A stretch of 64,000 bases of DNA from JBDTSW01 sp963797835. GTDB lineage: Bacteria; Actinomycetota; Thermoleophilia; Solirubrobacterales; 70-9. The translations under genes were made by a program, and so were the position numbers. Shown here in pieces: positions 9,414 through 17,783 of the stretch (positions within the stretch are counted from its first letter, which is position 1; every line of letters starts with the position of its first letter). The notes under the pieces are model-generated. The model did not search any database and was not told the DNA's origin. It saw only the letters and a program-made list of their open reading frames with translations. The stretch is from positions 1 to 64,000 of the forward strand of contig CAWCRN010000030.1 of assembly GCA_963797835.1 (NCBI GenBank), written 5' to 3'.

Positions 9414-9965
9414 TCAGGGAGTCTGCGCGATCCAGCCGAAGGCGGCATGGCTCCCGCCTACGACGACGGTGTGGTGCTCGACCATCCCGATGACGTCGCC
9501 CTTCTCGAACCGAAGCCGCCTGTTCGATCTGCAGCCAGTCTTGGTCCCGCTGACCGAGCACCGCAGCACGGTCTCCTCGCCGTTCCGCAGGAACACGAAC
9601 CTCCGCTCCCCTCCGGACAAGTTACCGCCCTCGAACTCGACCCGGAAACCGGTCGCGATGAGCTCGCGCGGGGCCAGCAGCGTATTGGCGTCCTGGGCGG
9701 GCTCCTCCGTGGGCCCGATCGGAGAGACGAACTGACTTCCGGTGCCGACGCCGAGGGTCGCCTCGCCTCCGATGACGCCGGTGCCGATCCCGCTGAGCGT
9801 GGACTCCTTGACGTCCGCCCCGCGGGCGGCGTCCGGGGCGATGTGCTGCGAGCGGACGCCGTTGGACTCGAGCGCCCACGCTACGCCGCCCAACGCGACG
9901 AACAGCGACCCGGTCGCCACGACGTTGGCGTAGCTCAGCCGATCTCGAACCCTGCGCCTGCTCAT
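9414..9965 (-). CDS. Exported protein of the SYANVVATGSLFVALGG type
   Basis: A 183-residue protein with a basic start (MSRRRVRDR) and a hydrophobic signal segment YANVVATGSLFVALGGVAWAL. This N-terminus recurs in many exported proteins of Thermoleophilia. The mature part is short, with beta-rich phrases and a Cys pair (VLRCSVSGTKTGCRSN). ATG 9965 is the start that places the basic residues directly before the hydrophobic segment. The function is unknown. Confidence 0.65.
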   Translation of the reverse strand: MSRRRVRDRLSYANVVATGSLFVALGGVAWALESNGVRSQHIAPDAARGADVKESTLSGIGTGVIGGEATLGVGTGSQFVSPIGPTEEPAQDANTLLAPRELIATGFRVEFEGGNLSGGERRFVFLRNGEETVLRCSVSGTKTGCRSNRRLRFEKGDVIGMVEHHTVVVGGSHAAFGWIAQTP

Positions 9966-10056
9966 TCCCCTGCCAGCCGACGACTCTACCGCTTGGCCCG
10001 CAGGCGAACAAGCGTCAGGTTCCCGTCCGCCGCTGCGACTACTTTCGTGAGTCCAC

Positions 10057-11337
10057 ATGGAAGCCAGCGAACACCCACAGCTACCGATCGACGAGGGCCC
10101 CGGCGGCGCGGGCGGCGTCGTGCGTGCGATCGGCGACCGCCTGGTCGTCGAGGCGCTGACCGTGAACGACGAGCGCGCCGCGCGCGTCGTTCGCGAGCGA
10201 GCGGAGTCCGGCCAGCCCGGCCCCGAGACGGTCGCGAAGGCCATCGAGATCGGCGCCCGCGTGCTCGATTCCGAGGAGACGGCGGTGAACGTCGACTACG
10301 TGCGCGCCGAGCTCGAGCGCCAGAGCACGGCGCTGGCCGAACGGCTCACCAGGACGCTCGAGGCCGGCGACCAGCAGCTCGCAGAGCGCATCGGCGAGAG
10401 CTTCGACGGCGAGCGCGACGGCTCCGTCCAGAAGGACATCGAAGAGGGGATGCGCGAGGCGCTCGACGCGCAGCGCGAGGCCCTGCTCAAGCTCTTCTCC
10501 GCCGAGGACGGGCACAACCCGCTGTTCGACTTCAAGGACGCGATGGTCAAGGTGTACAAGGACCTGGGCGCCCGCCAGCAGGCCGAGGGCGAGGCCAACC
10601 GCAAGCGCATCGAGGGGCTGACGCAGCAGATCATCGAGCTGCGCGAGGGCGAGGACGCCGACCGGCGCGTCGCCGAGGAGGCGGAGCGGGGGACCGCCAA
10701 GGGCCGCACCTTCGAGGAGCGCGTACACGAGGCCCTCGAGCGGATCGCCGCGCCGCGCGGCGACTGCGCCACCCACACCGGCGGCGAGCAGGCCGAGGGT
10801 GGGGGGAAGAAGGGCGACACCCTTATCGAGCTCGGTGCCGCCGACGGCCCTGCCAGCGGCAGGATCGTCTTCGAGGCCAAGGACAAGAAGCTCTCGAAGA
10901 ACGAGGCCTGGGCCGAGCTGAACGACGGGATGGCCGCCCGCGCGGCCTCCTTCGGCGTCCTCGTCGTCGCCGGCGAGGAGCGGATCCCCTCCGGCCGCGA
11001 GCAGCTGCACGAATACGAGGGGAACAAGCTCATCGTCGCGGTCGATCGCGAGGAGCCCGATGGGCTGGCCCTGGCCCTCGCCTACAGGCTGGCGGCCGCC
11101 CGGGTCCTGCTCTCGCGCGACGCGGACCTGGAGGTCGACGCGGTCGCCGTGCGCGACGCCGCGGCCGAGGCGGTGTCGGTCCTCAAGCAGGCCCAGGCCA
11201 TCCGCTCGACGCTGACCGGCATCAAGACCTCGTCCGACCGCGCCCGCGACGGGCTAAACGCGATGGTTGAGTCCCTCGAGGAGAAGCTGCGGCGGATCGA
11301 TTCGCTGGTCGCCGAGGCCGAAGCCCCGGCCGAGTAG
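10057..11337 (+). CDS. Coiled-coil protein with a PD-(D/E)XK nuclease-like core
   Basis: A 426-residue soluble protein. Residues ~75-215 are highly charged and helical, predicting coiled coil. Residues ~216-330 look like a restriction-endonuclease fold: GRTFEERVHEALERIA (helix), an acidic residue in GGGKKGDTLIEL (Asp 254), then VFEAKDKK (Glu 273, Lys 275), matching the D...ExK pattern. The region after it (ASFGVLVVAGEE, NKLIVAVD) supplies further strands, and a final helical tail follows. Architecturally it recalls RmuC/DUF2130-type proteins but is not clearly either. It is an isolated gene. Confidence 0.6.
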   Translation: MEASEHPQLPIDEGPGGAGGVVRAIGDRLVVEALTVNDERAARVVRERAESGQPGPETVAKAIEIGARVLDSEETAVNVDYVRAELERQSTALAERLTRTLEAGDQQLAERIGESFDGERDGSVQKDIEEGMREALDAQREALLKLFSAEDGHNPLFDFKDAMVKVYKDLGARQQAEGEANRKRIEGLTQQIIELREGEDADRRVAEEAERGTAKGRTFEERVHEALERIAAPRGDCATHTGGEQAEGGGKKGDTLIELGAADGPASGRIVFEAKDKKLSKNEAWAELNDGMAARAASFGVLVVAGEERIPSGREQLHEYEGNKLIVAVDREEPDGLALALAYRLAAARVLLSRDADLEVDAVAVRDAAAEAVSVLKQAQAIRSTLTGIKTSSDRARDGLNAMVESLEEKLRRIDSLVAEAEAPAE

Positions 11338-11787
11338 CTACGGCAGCAGCAGCTCGTCGCTGGAGCTGGGGCGCGGCGGGCCGACCGCGACCGTGGCGGG
11401 CTTCGCGTCGGAGCGCTCGCCGCCGTTCACCTCGTACTGGCCCTCGACGACGTCCGCCTTCAGATTGCCGACGCCCGCCGGGGGGATCTCGCCCGACTCC
11501 TCGTTGTCCTCGGGCGCGGGCCCGACGAGGGTGAGGTTCACGGGGTCGTCGGACTGGTTGGTGACGGTGATGTTCACCAGGCCGGCGCCGAACTCGCGGG
11601 GCGAGACGACCACCTCCTCGTCGTCGACCTTGGCGGTGACCACGATCGGCGCAGCGGGGCGCGGCTCGTTGGCGAAGTCGTCGTCTCCCCCGCAGCCCGC
11701 CAGGACGACGGCCCCGGCGAGCGCGACCACGCACACGACCTCGCGGGTGCGCTGCCCGGTAGAGCGGAACTCCTCCCTCGCGCCCAT
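11338..11787 (-). CDS. Putative lipoprotein
   Basis: A 149-residue protein with a signal sequence ending in lipobox LAGC (VALAGAVVLAGCGGDDD), so it is probably lipid-anchored outside the membrane. The mature region IVVTAKVDDEEVVVSPREFGAGLVNITVTNQSDDPVNLTLVG looks like a small cupredoxin-like or immunoglobulin-like beta domain, but I see no copper ligand set. ATG 11787 gives a normal signal length; the frame continues upstream to 11829. It ends directly against the convergent coiled-coil gene. Confidence 0.65.
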   Translation of the reverse strand: MGAREEFRSTGQRTREVVCVVALAGAVVLAGCGGDDDFANEPRPAAPIVVTAKVDDEEVVVSPREFGAGLVNITVTNQSDDPVNLTLVGPAPEDNEESGEIPPAGVGNLKADVVEGQYEVNGGERSDAKPATVAVGPPRPSSSDELLLP

Positions 11788-11851
11788 CTGCGCCGCAACC
11801 CTAAACGACGAGGGTGCCCGATGCGGCAACTCGACACGGCCGGGCTGGCGG

Positions 11852-12802
11852 TCAGAAGGGCAGCTCGACGACCTCGGCGCTCGCGCCGTCGCCGACGGCC
11901 ACGGTGGCGCCCGGCTCGGCCTCGCGGCGGACGATCGCCAGCGCCACCGGGCCCAGGGCGGGAGAGATCACGGTGGTCCCGACGCGGCCGACCACCTTGT
12001 CGCCCACCCGGATCTCGTCGCCGACGGCGAGCGGCGCCTCGGAGCGCAGCCCGCGCAGGTGGCGGTTGGGCTTGCCCTTGTAGTGGAGGCGGGCGACCGT
12101 CTCCTGGCCGATGTAGCAGCCCTTCTCGAACGAGACGGCACGCTCGTTGATGCCGGCCTCCTGCGGGATCGTCTCGTTCGTCATCTCACGCCCGAAGCGG
12201 GGGCGCCCGCTCTCGACCCGGACGATCTCGGCGGCCTCCTCCGCCACCTCGGCCACTCCGGCCCGGACGAGGCCCTCGCGAAGGGCCTCGGCATCGGCGG
12301 CCGCGCAGAGGAGGTCGAGCCCCAGGTCCGTGGCGACCGCGCGGCACGAGACACCGGCGATCTCGACCTCGGCGTGGGCGCCCTCGGCGCCGAGCGGGGG
12401 CGCGCCGGTCAGGCGGGCCGCGCCGGGCCCGATCACGGAGAGCAGAGCGCGGTCGGGGCTGCGGTCTGTGACCTCGACGTCGCGGCCGACCTTGTACATG
12501 GAGAGGTGGCGGAGCACGGCGGGGAGGGCCTCCGGCTCGAGGTCGAGCCAGATCGTGCCGCCGTCCAGGCGAAGCACCCGCATGTCGCCCTGCATGCGGC
12601 CCTTGCGGTCGAGCAGCGCCGCGTAACAGCCTGAGCCCGGCTGGAGCGCCTCGATCTCGTTGGTGATCTGGCCCTGCAGGTACTCGGCCGCGTCGGGCCC
12701 GGTGACGTCGAGGTGGGCGCGCCCCGTGCGCTCGAGGAAGCCGGCCTCCTCGCGCAACGCCCGGTACTGCCCGTCGAGCTCGATCGTGCCGCTGGCCTCC
12801 AC
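11852..12802 (-). CDS. ygfZ: YgfZ/GcvT-family folate-binding protein
   Basis: A 316-residue tetrahydrofolate-binding protein of the YgfZ (IBA57-like) family, which supports maintenance of iron-sulfur enzymes. The family signature K-G-C-Y-x-G-Q-E is exact (FEKGCYIGQETVARLHYKGKPNR, around residue 215), and the N-terminal GcvT-like part has FLERTGRAHLDVTGPDAAEYLQGQITN. GTG 12802 fits the usual N-terminus. It is divergent from the multicopper oxidase gene, sharing a 55-bp promoter region. Confidence 0.88.
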   Translation of the reverse strand: MEASGTIELDGQYRALREEAGFLERTGRAHLDVTGPDAAEYLQGQITNEIEALQPGSGCYAALLDRKGRMQGDMRVLRLDGGTIWLDLEPEALPAVLRHLSMYKVGRDVEVTDRSPDRALLSVIGPGAARLTGAPPLGAEGAHAEVEIAGVSCRAVATDLGLDLLCAAADAEALREGLVRAGVAEVAEEAAEIVRVESGRPRFGREMTNETIPQEAGINERAVSFEKGCYIGQETVARLHYKGKPNRHLRGLRSEAPLAVGDEIRVGDKVVGRVGTTVISPALGPVALAIVRREAEPGATVAVGDGASAEVVELPF

Positions 12803-12830
12803 GACACCGATTGTAGGAAGCGACAACGCT

Positions 12831-12846
12831 TTTTGATATGTCAAAA
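12831..12846. promoter_or_regulatory. Palindromic operator candidate upstream of the metal operon
   Basis: TTTTGATATGTCAAAA is a 16-base site with perfect 6-base arms (TTTTGA/TCAAAA) around TATG, ending 11 bp before the multicopper oxidase start codon. On the other strand it contains TTGACA. A DtxR-family regulator is encoded as the third gene of the downstream operon, and such regulators bind A/T-rich dyads, so it is a candidate autoregulatory site. It differs from the textbook IdeR/DtxR box. Confidence 0.5.
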
Positions 12847-12857
12847 TCTCTCTTGAG

Positions 12858-13934
12858 ATGGGTAGAAAGCTCACCAGGCGGGGGTTGATCGTCTCCGGCG
12901 CCGCGGCGGCACCGGCGCTCGCGGCGCTTCACGAAACCGTGCCGCATCAGGGCCTCCACGCGGCGCTGGGCGACGACCAGCATGCGACCGCGAGCGCCGC
13001 GGAGACCCCGCACGCGGGGCACGCCGGCAGCGGGGTGGCGATGCACGACGGGTTCGGCGAGGGGACCGTCGATCACGCTGCCAACGGCTTCGACCCGAGC
13101 GAGATCGTTCGCGACTTCGATTACGGGCGGACCAGCAGGCTCCCGGATGGCCGCACGCTGCGCGAGTGGACCGTGCTGGCCGAGGACAAGGAGATCGAGG
13201 TCGCCCCCGGGATCACGTACCCCGCCTGGACCTACAACGGGCGGATCCCCGGCCCCACGTTCCGCGCCACCGAGGGCGACCTGATGCGGATCCGCTTCAT
13301 CAACGGCTCGCAGCATCCGCACACGATCCACTTCCACGGCTTCCACCCCGACTTCATGGACGGCATGCCCGGGATCGGAGAGGGCCGCGGCGGCGGCACG
13401 ATCGACACCAGCGAGCAGTTCGACTACGAGTTCGAGGCCGAGCCGTTCGGCCTTCACCTCTACCACTGCCACGTGATGCCGCTGGCGGCGCACATCGCGA
13501 AGGGCCTCTACGGGGCGATGATCATCGATCCCAAGGAGCCGCGTGAGCCCGCCGACGAGCTGGTCATGGTGATGAACGGCTTCGACACCAACTTCGACGG
13601 CGCCAACGAGATCTACGCGGTCAACACGATCCCCTTCCATTACGTGGAGGAGCCGATCCGGGTCAAGCGCGGCGAGCTGGTGCGGATCTACCTGGTGAAC
13701 CTGCTCGAGTTCGACCAGATCAACTCGTTCCACATCCACGCGAACTTCTTCGACTACTACCCGACCGGCACTCGCCTTCAGCCGATGGACTTCACCGACA
13801 CCGTGGTCCAGGGCCAGGGCCAGCGCGGGGTCCTCGAGCTTCGGTTCCCCTACCCGGGCAAGTTCATGTTCCACGCCCACAAGACCGAGTTCGCCGAGCT
13901 GGGCTGGCTCGGCTTCTTCGAGGTCGAGGAGTGA
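12858..13934 (+). CDS. Two-domain multicopper oxidase, Tat-exported
   Basis: A 358-residue multicopper oxidase. The N-terminus KLTRRGLIVSGAAAAPALAAL is a twin-arginine signal. It is followed by a His-rich stretch (residues ~25-75) that may bind metal. All four HxH motifs of a trinuclear copper centre are visible: HTIHFHG and LYHCHVMPLAAH in the first cupredoxin domain, SFHIHANFF and FMFHAHKTEF in the second. The type 1 copper Cys is only in domain 1; domain 2 has Ala in its place (HAH). This fits two-domain oxidases with the T1 site in domain 1. Its stop overlaps the ZIP gene start (ATGA), so metal oxidation coupled to transport is plausible. Confidence 0.85.
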   Translation: MGRKLTRRGLIVSGAAAAPALAALHETVPHQGLHAALGDDQHATASAAETPHAGHAGSGVAMHDGFGEGTVDHAANGFDPSEIVRDFDYGRTSRLPDGRTLREWTVLAEDKEIEVAPGITYPAWTYNGRIPGPTFRATEGDLMRIRFINGSQHPHTIHFHGFHPDFMDGMPGIGEGRGGGTIDTSEQFDYEFEAEPFGLHLYHCHVMPLAAHIAKGLYGAMIIDPKEPREPADELVMVMNGFDTNFDGANEIYAVNTIPFHYVEEPIRVKRGELVRIYLVNLLEFDQINSFHIHANFFDYYPTGTRLQPMDFTDTVVQGQGQRGVLELRFPYPGKFMFHAHKTEFAELGWLGFFEVEE

Positions 13935-15139
13935 TGGAAGCCGCCGACGCCACAGAGCGAGCTCCCTCCGGCACCCCGACCTGGCTGCTGGGCGCGGTCC
14001 CCCTGGCGCTGATCGCCGGTGCGATCGGCTTGTTCGCGCTGCTCGGGGGCCCCGGGCTGGGCGACCGGACGGGCCCGCCGGTGGAGGAGCTCGCGGTTGA
14101 GCAGACGGTGCTTCGCCCCGGCGAGATCGAGTTGACGATCCGAAACGACGGGCCCGACGCGTTCGGGATCGCGCAGGTGACCGTGAACGAGGCGTTCGTG
14201 CCGTTCGAGGCGGAGGCCAACGACGTCGGCCGCCTCGCATCGACGACGCTCACGATCCCCTACCCGTGGATCGAGGGCGAGGCCTACGGCGTCGGCGTTT
14301 TCACCTCGACGGGCGGGACGCTCGAGCACGAGATCCCGGTCGCGGTCGAGACGCCCGCCGCCGACCTCGACTTCTACGGGCTGATGGCGCTCCTGGGGAT
14401 CTACGTGGGAGTGATCCCGGTGACGCTCGGGATGCTGTGGCTGCCGTTCGTCCGCCGCATCTCCGCCGACTGGCTGCGGGTGCTGATCGCGTTCACGGTT
14501 GGCCTGCTGGCCTTCCTGGCGATCGACGCCGGGCTTGAGGGCCTCGAGATCGCCGAGGCGGGACCTGGCGCATTCGGCGGCACCGCGCTCGTCTACCTGG
14601 GAGCGCTGGTCGCCTACGCGGTGCTGGCCGGGATCGACGTCTATCTCTCGCGGCGGCGGCAGCGCGCAAGCGAGTCCAGCGGCGCCTCGGCCGGTCCCTA
14701 CCTCGCGCTCCTGGTCGCGATCGGGATCGGCCTGCACAACCTCGGCGAGGGACTCGCGATCGGCTCGGCGTACGCGGTCGGCGCCCTGGCGCTGGGGACC
14801 TTCCTGGTCGTCGGCTTCGCGATCCACAACACCACCGAGGGCCTCGCGATCGTCGCGCCGCTCGCGAGCGCCCGCCCGACGCTCGGGCGTCTTGTCACGC
14901 TGGGCCTGATCGCGGGCGCCCCCGCGATCCTCGGCGCCTGGATCGGGGCGTCGGCGTTCAATCCCAGCGCGGCCGCGTTCCTGTTCGGCGTCGGCGTGGG
15001 CGCGATCGCGCAGGTGATCGTGCAGCTGGCGCCGTCGATGCGCGACTCGGCCGGGCGCCTGCTTCATCCCGCGGCGGTGGGCGGCCTCCTGGCCGGGATC
15101 GGCGTGATGTACCTCACGGGCCTCCTGGTGGCCGGGTGA
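13931..15139 (+). CDS. ZIP-family metal transporter with an extracytoplasmic N-terminal domain
   Basis: A 402-residue membrane protein. After one N-terminal membrane helix (residues ~18-40) there is an external beta-rich domain of ~100 residues (VLRPGEIELTIRNDGPDAFGIAQVTVNEAFVPFE). A typical ZIP core follows, with the two metal-site helices seen as IGLHNLGEGLAIG and FAIHNTTEGLAIV. The extension looks cupredoxin-like and is unusual for ZIP proteins. The gene overlaps the multicopper oxidase by 4 bp and precedes the DtxR gene by a few bases, so it is probably the transporter of an iron or manganese system. Confidence 0.85.
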   Translation: MMEAADATERAPSGTPTWLLGAVPLALIAGAIGLFALLGGPGLGDRTGPPVEELAVEQTVLRPGEIELTIRNDGPDAFGIAQVTVNEAFVPFEAEANDVGRLASTTLTIPYPWIEGEAYGVGVFTSTGGTLEHEIPVAVETPAADLDFYGLMALLGIYVGVIPVTLGMLWLPFVRRISADWLRVLIAFTVGLLAFLAIDAGLEGLEIAEAGPGAFGGTALVYLGALVAYAVLAGIDVYLSRRRQRASESSGASAGPYLALLVAIGIGLHNLGEGLAIGSAYAVGALALGTFLVVGFAIHNTTEGLAIVAPLASARPTLGRLVTLGLIAGAPAILGAWIGASAFNPSAAAFLFGVGVGAIAQVIVQLAPSMRDSAGRLLHPAAVGGLLAGIGVMYLTGLLVAG

Positions 15140-15143
15140 CGCC

Positions 15144-15854
15144 ATGACGCCGACGGCACACTCCGGGTTCCGCCGCGACCCCACCGCGGCCAACACCGAG
15201 GCCGTGGAGGACTACGCGAAGGCGATCCACGCGCTCCGCGAGCGCGAGTCCGGCGCCGTCACGAACTCGGCCCTCGCCGAGCGCCTGGGGGTGTCGCCGG
15301 GCTCGGTGACGGCGATGCTCAAGCGGATGGGCGATCTCGGGCTGGTCGAGCACGAGCCCTACCAGGGGGTCACGCTCACGGATACGGGAGAGCGGGTTGC
15401 CCTCGAGGTGATCCGCCACCACCGCCTGCTCGAGGCCTACCTCTCCGAGGCGCTGGGCATGCCCTGGGACCGCGTGCACGACGAGGCCGAGGTACTGGAG
15501 CACTACATCTCCGAGGAGCTGGAGGAGCGGATGGCCGCCGCGCTGGGCGACCCGACGCTCGACCCGCACGGCGACCCGATCCCGGACCGCGAGCTCTCCG
15601 TGGCGGCCTCGGAGGGGACGCCGCTGGCGACGCTCGAACCGGGCGCGGAGGGTCTGTTCACACGGGTCTCGGACTCCGATCCGGCGATGCTCCGATATCT
15701 GGCCGAGCGCGGCATCAGGCCCGGCGCCGCGCTGGAGGTGGTCGAACGCCAGCCGTTCGGCGGACCGCTGACGGTTTCGATCGCCGGCGACCGGCACGCG
15801 ATCGGTGGCGAGCTGGCCCAGCGGATGATCGTCTCCAACGGCGCGCCCCGGTAG
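15144..15854 (+). CDS. DtxR/MntR-family metal-dependent regulator
   Basis: A 236-residue DtxR-family repressor. The N-terminal winged helix includes TEAVEDYAKAIHALRE, LAERLGVSPGSVTAMLKRMGDLGLVEHEPYQGVTLTDTGE. The dimerisation and metal-binding region has VIRHHRLLEAYLSEALGMPWDRVHDEAEVLEHYISEELEERM, carrying the expected His and Glu ligands. A C-terminal FeoA-like SH3 domain covers ~160-230. It is the third gene of the oxidase/ZIP operon and very likely controls it in response to Fe or Mn. Confidence 0.9.
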   Translation: MTPTAHSGFRRDPTAANTEAVEDYAKAIHALRERESGAVTNSALAERLGVSPGSVTAMLKRMGDLGLVEHEPYQGVTLTDTGERVALEVIRHHRLLEAYLSEALGMPWDRVHDEAEVLEHYISEELEERMAAALGDPTLDPHGDPIPDRELSVAASEGTPLATLEPGAEGLFTRVSDSDPAMLRYLAERGIRPGAALEVVERQPFGGPLTVSIAGDRHAIGGELAQRMIVSNGAPR

Positions 15855-15874
15855 GCCGGGTAGGCTTCGGCTCG

Positions 15875-16234
15875 GTGTTCGCCGGCGACTTCCAGCAGGT
15901 GCTCGACTCACTACCGGCCGACTGGACCGACATGGTCTTCGACCTGCGCCTGCGCGACGAGGAGCGCTACGTCGACGCCGCCGTCCTGCTCAGCCAGGTG
16001 AACGCGCAGCCCTTCTCCAGGGCCGACTGGCACTGGCGCATCAACGTCGCCCACAGCTTCGGCCACGCGGCCGCGCCGGAGACCGTCCTCGGCACGCTGC
16101 GGATGCTCGACGAGGAGGGGATCGAGGGCGAGCTGATCGTCCGCGACTACAGCGAGGGCCGGGCCGAGGTCGTGCAGATGTGGGGCCGCCCCGAGTCGGT
16201 CCGCCGCGAGTTCCGGGACCGCCGCTCGCTCTAG
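15875..16234 (+). CDS. Hypothetical protein
   Basis: A 119-residue soluble protein beginning MFAGDFQQVLDSLPADWTDMVFDLRLRDEERYVDAAVLLSQVNAQPFS. Two short alpha/beta units are visible (HSFGHAAAPETVLGTLRMLDEEGIEGELIVRDYSEG). I do not recognise the family. GTG 15875 is the only start close to the conserved-looking part. Its stop overlaps the stop of the convergent binding-protein gene by three bases. Confidence 0.6.
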   Translation: MFAGDFQQVLDSLPADWTDMVFDLRLRDEERYVDAAVLLSQVNAQPFSRADWHWRINVAHSFGHAAAPETVLGTLRMLDEEGIEGELIVRDYSEGRAEVVQMWGRPESVRREFRDRRSL

Positions 16235-17180
16235 CGGCGAACATACCCTCTCGCGACTCCAAGCTGACGAGTTCCCGCTCCAGGGCCCACTTGAGCCACT
16301 CGACGGCGGAGGCGACCGGCGGACCGAACGCGTCCACGTTCGAGCAGCGCCTCGAGCTGAGCCGCCTGCGTCTCGCGGTCCAGTTCGTCCGCTCCGTCAA
16401 GGAGCGCGGCGAGCCCCGCCTCCGCGTCGGCGGCCGCGGCAGCGTACCCGTCCGCGGTGGCGGCCTCGAAGTCCTCGATCAGGTCGCGGTTGTCGGAGCG
16501 AAAGCGCGAGGTCGTGGTCAGCATCAGCTCCGGATAGCGGGGCGCGCCGTAGTCGTCGACCCGGAATTCGCGGGTCGGCAAGCCCAGCTCGCGAAGCATC
16601 ACCCCTTCCGCGTTCCAGAACGCGGTGGCGGCGTCGACACGGCCCGCTGAGAGCGCGGCGACCGAGTCGAAGCCGATCGTGATCCGCTTCACGGCTCCGG
16701 GGTCGGCACCATCGGCCTCGAGCACCGTGTCCAGCACGGCGTCGTCGGAGGGCAGCCCGGTCACCCCGACGATCCCTCCCTCCAGGTCGCGCGGCCGGCG
16801 CACCTCCTCGCGGTTGGCAGCGATCACCGACGCAAGCGGACGCTGGACGATCGGGGCCAGCCCGACGACGTCGAGGCCCCGTTCGCGAGCGATCCCGAGG
16901 TCGTTGATGTCGAGGATCGCGAAGTCCGCCTGCCCGGCCTCGAGCAGCTTCGGTGCGTCGGTCGAGGCCGAGGGCTCGCGGATCTCCAGGTCGATGCCCT
17001 TGTCGGCGTAATAGCCCTCGGCGTAGCGCCGAGGTAGATGCCCGCGTGGACCGCGTTCGGGACGAAGTCGAGCACGAGGGTCGCCTCGCGAGAGGCGCCC
17101 GGTTCAGCACCATCGCCGCCGCAGGCCGCGAGGCCGAGAGCGAGGGCGACGGCCGCCAGCGACGCTGCGACCCATGACAT
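16231..17180 (-). pseudogene. NMT1/THI5-like ABC substrate-binding lipoprotein, frameshifted
   Basis: Periplasmic-type binding protein for a thiamine-pyrimidine-like or sulfonate-like substrate. It has a signal and lipobox (LGLAACGGDG), then VLDFVPNAVHAGIYLG, IDLEIREPSASTDAPKLLEAGQADFAILDINDLG, VGLAPIVQRPLASVIAANRE, IVGVTGLPSDDAVLDTVLEADGADP and DAATAFWNAEGVMLRELG, all typical of the NMT1 family. The frame changes near 17030 and again near 16345. The C-terminal piece may read ASAVEWLKWALEREL in the other frame, so the true end is uncertain. No permease or ATPase is adjacent. Confidence 0.7.
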
Positions 17181-17207
17181 CTGCGCGCGCAGGATAGCCT
17201 TGGCTCC

Positions 17208-17723
17208 GTGGCGGATCACGGCCTCGACCACGAACTGCTCGCGCTCATCGAGATCCCCAAGGGGAGCCGTAACAAGTACGAGTACGACGAGGGCATCGAC
17301 CGGGTGATCCTCGACCGCTTCCTCTCGTCCTCGACCGTCTATCCGACCGACTACGGCTACCTGATCGACCACCGGGGCCGCGACGGCGACCCCCTCGACG
17401 TGCTGGTCTGCGTCTCGGAGCCCACGTTCCCGGGCTGCGTGATCCCGGTCAAGCCGATCGCGCTGTTCGACATGGAGGACGAGAAGGGCCAGGACGACAA
17501 GATCATCTGCGTGCCGCTCCACGACCCCGGCTGGAACAAGCTGGAGGACCTCGACGACCTGACCGAGCAGTTCCAGCTCGAGGTGGCCCACTTCTTCTCC
17601 GTCTACAAGCAGCTCGACAACAAGCCGGTCGAGATCAAGGGCTGGCACCCGCGCGAGCGGGCGCTGGAGGTGATCGCCGACGCCCGCCGCCTCCACGAGG
17701 AGGAGCAGGCCGGGCAGGCTTGA
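17208..17723 (+). CDS. ppa: Inorganic pyrophosphatase
   Basis: A 171-residue family I soluble pyrophosphatase, of normal length for prokaryotes. The active-site core is intact: EIPKGSRNKYEYD, YPTDYGYLIDHRGRDGDPLDVLV (catalytic Asp cluster), then KPIALFDMEDEKGQDDKIICVP and the C-terminal HFFSVYKQLDNKPVEIKGW. It starts at GTG 17208, 28 bp from the divergent binding-protein gene. Confidence 0.95.
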   Translation: MADHGLDHELLALIEIPKGSRNKYEYDEGIDRVILDRFLSSSTVYPTDYGYLIDHRGRDGDPLDVLVCVSEPTFPGCVIPVKPIALFDMEDEKGQDDKIICVPLHDPGWNKLEDLDDLTEQFQLEVAHFFSVYKQLDNKPVEIKGWHPRERALEVIADARRLHEEEQAGQA

Positions 17724-17783
17724 GGCCAGCCGGTTACACTGCCGCGCCGTAATCGAGCGCAAGCTTCCCGAGGAGGGTTCTCA

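Noticed and set aside
9447..11270. A 607-codon plus-strand open frame
   Set aside because: It is the shadow of the exported-protein gene on the minus strand and the +1 frame of the coiled-coil gene; its composition is Arg-rich and matches no family.
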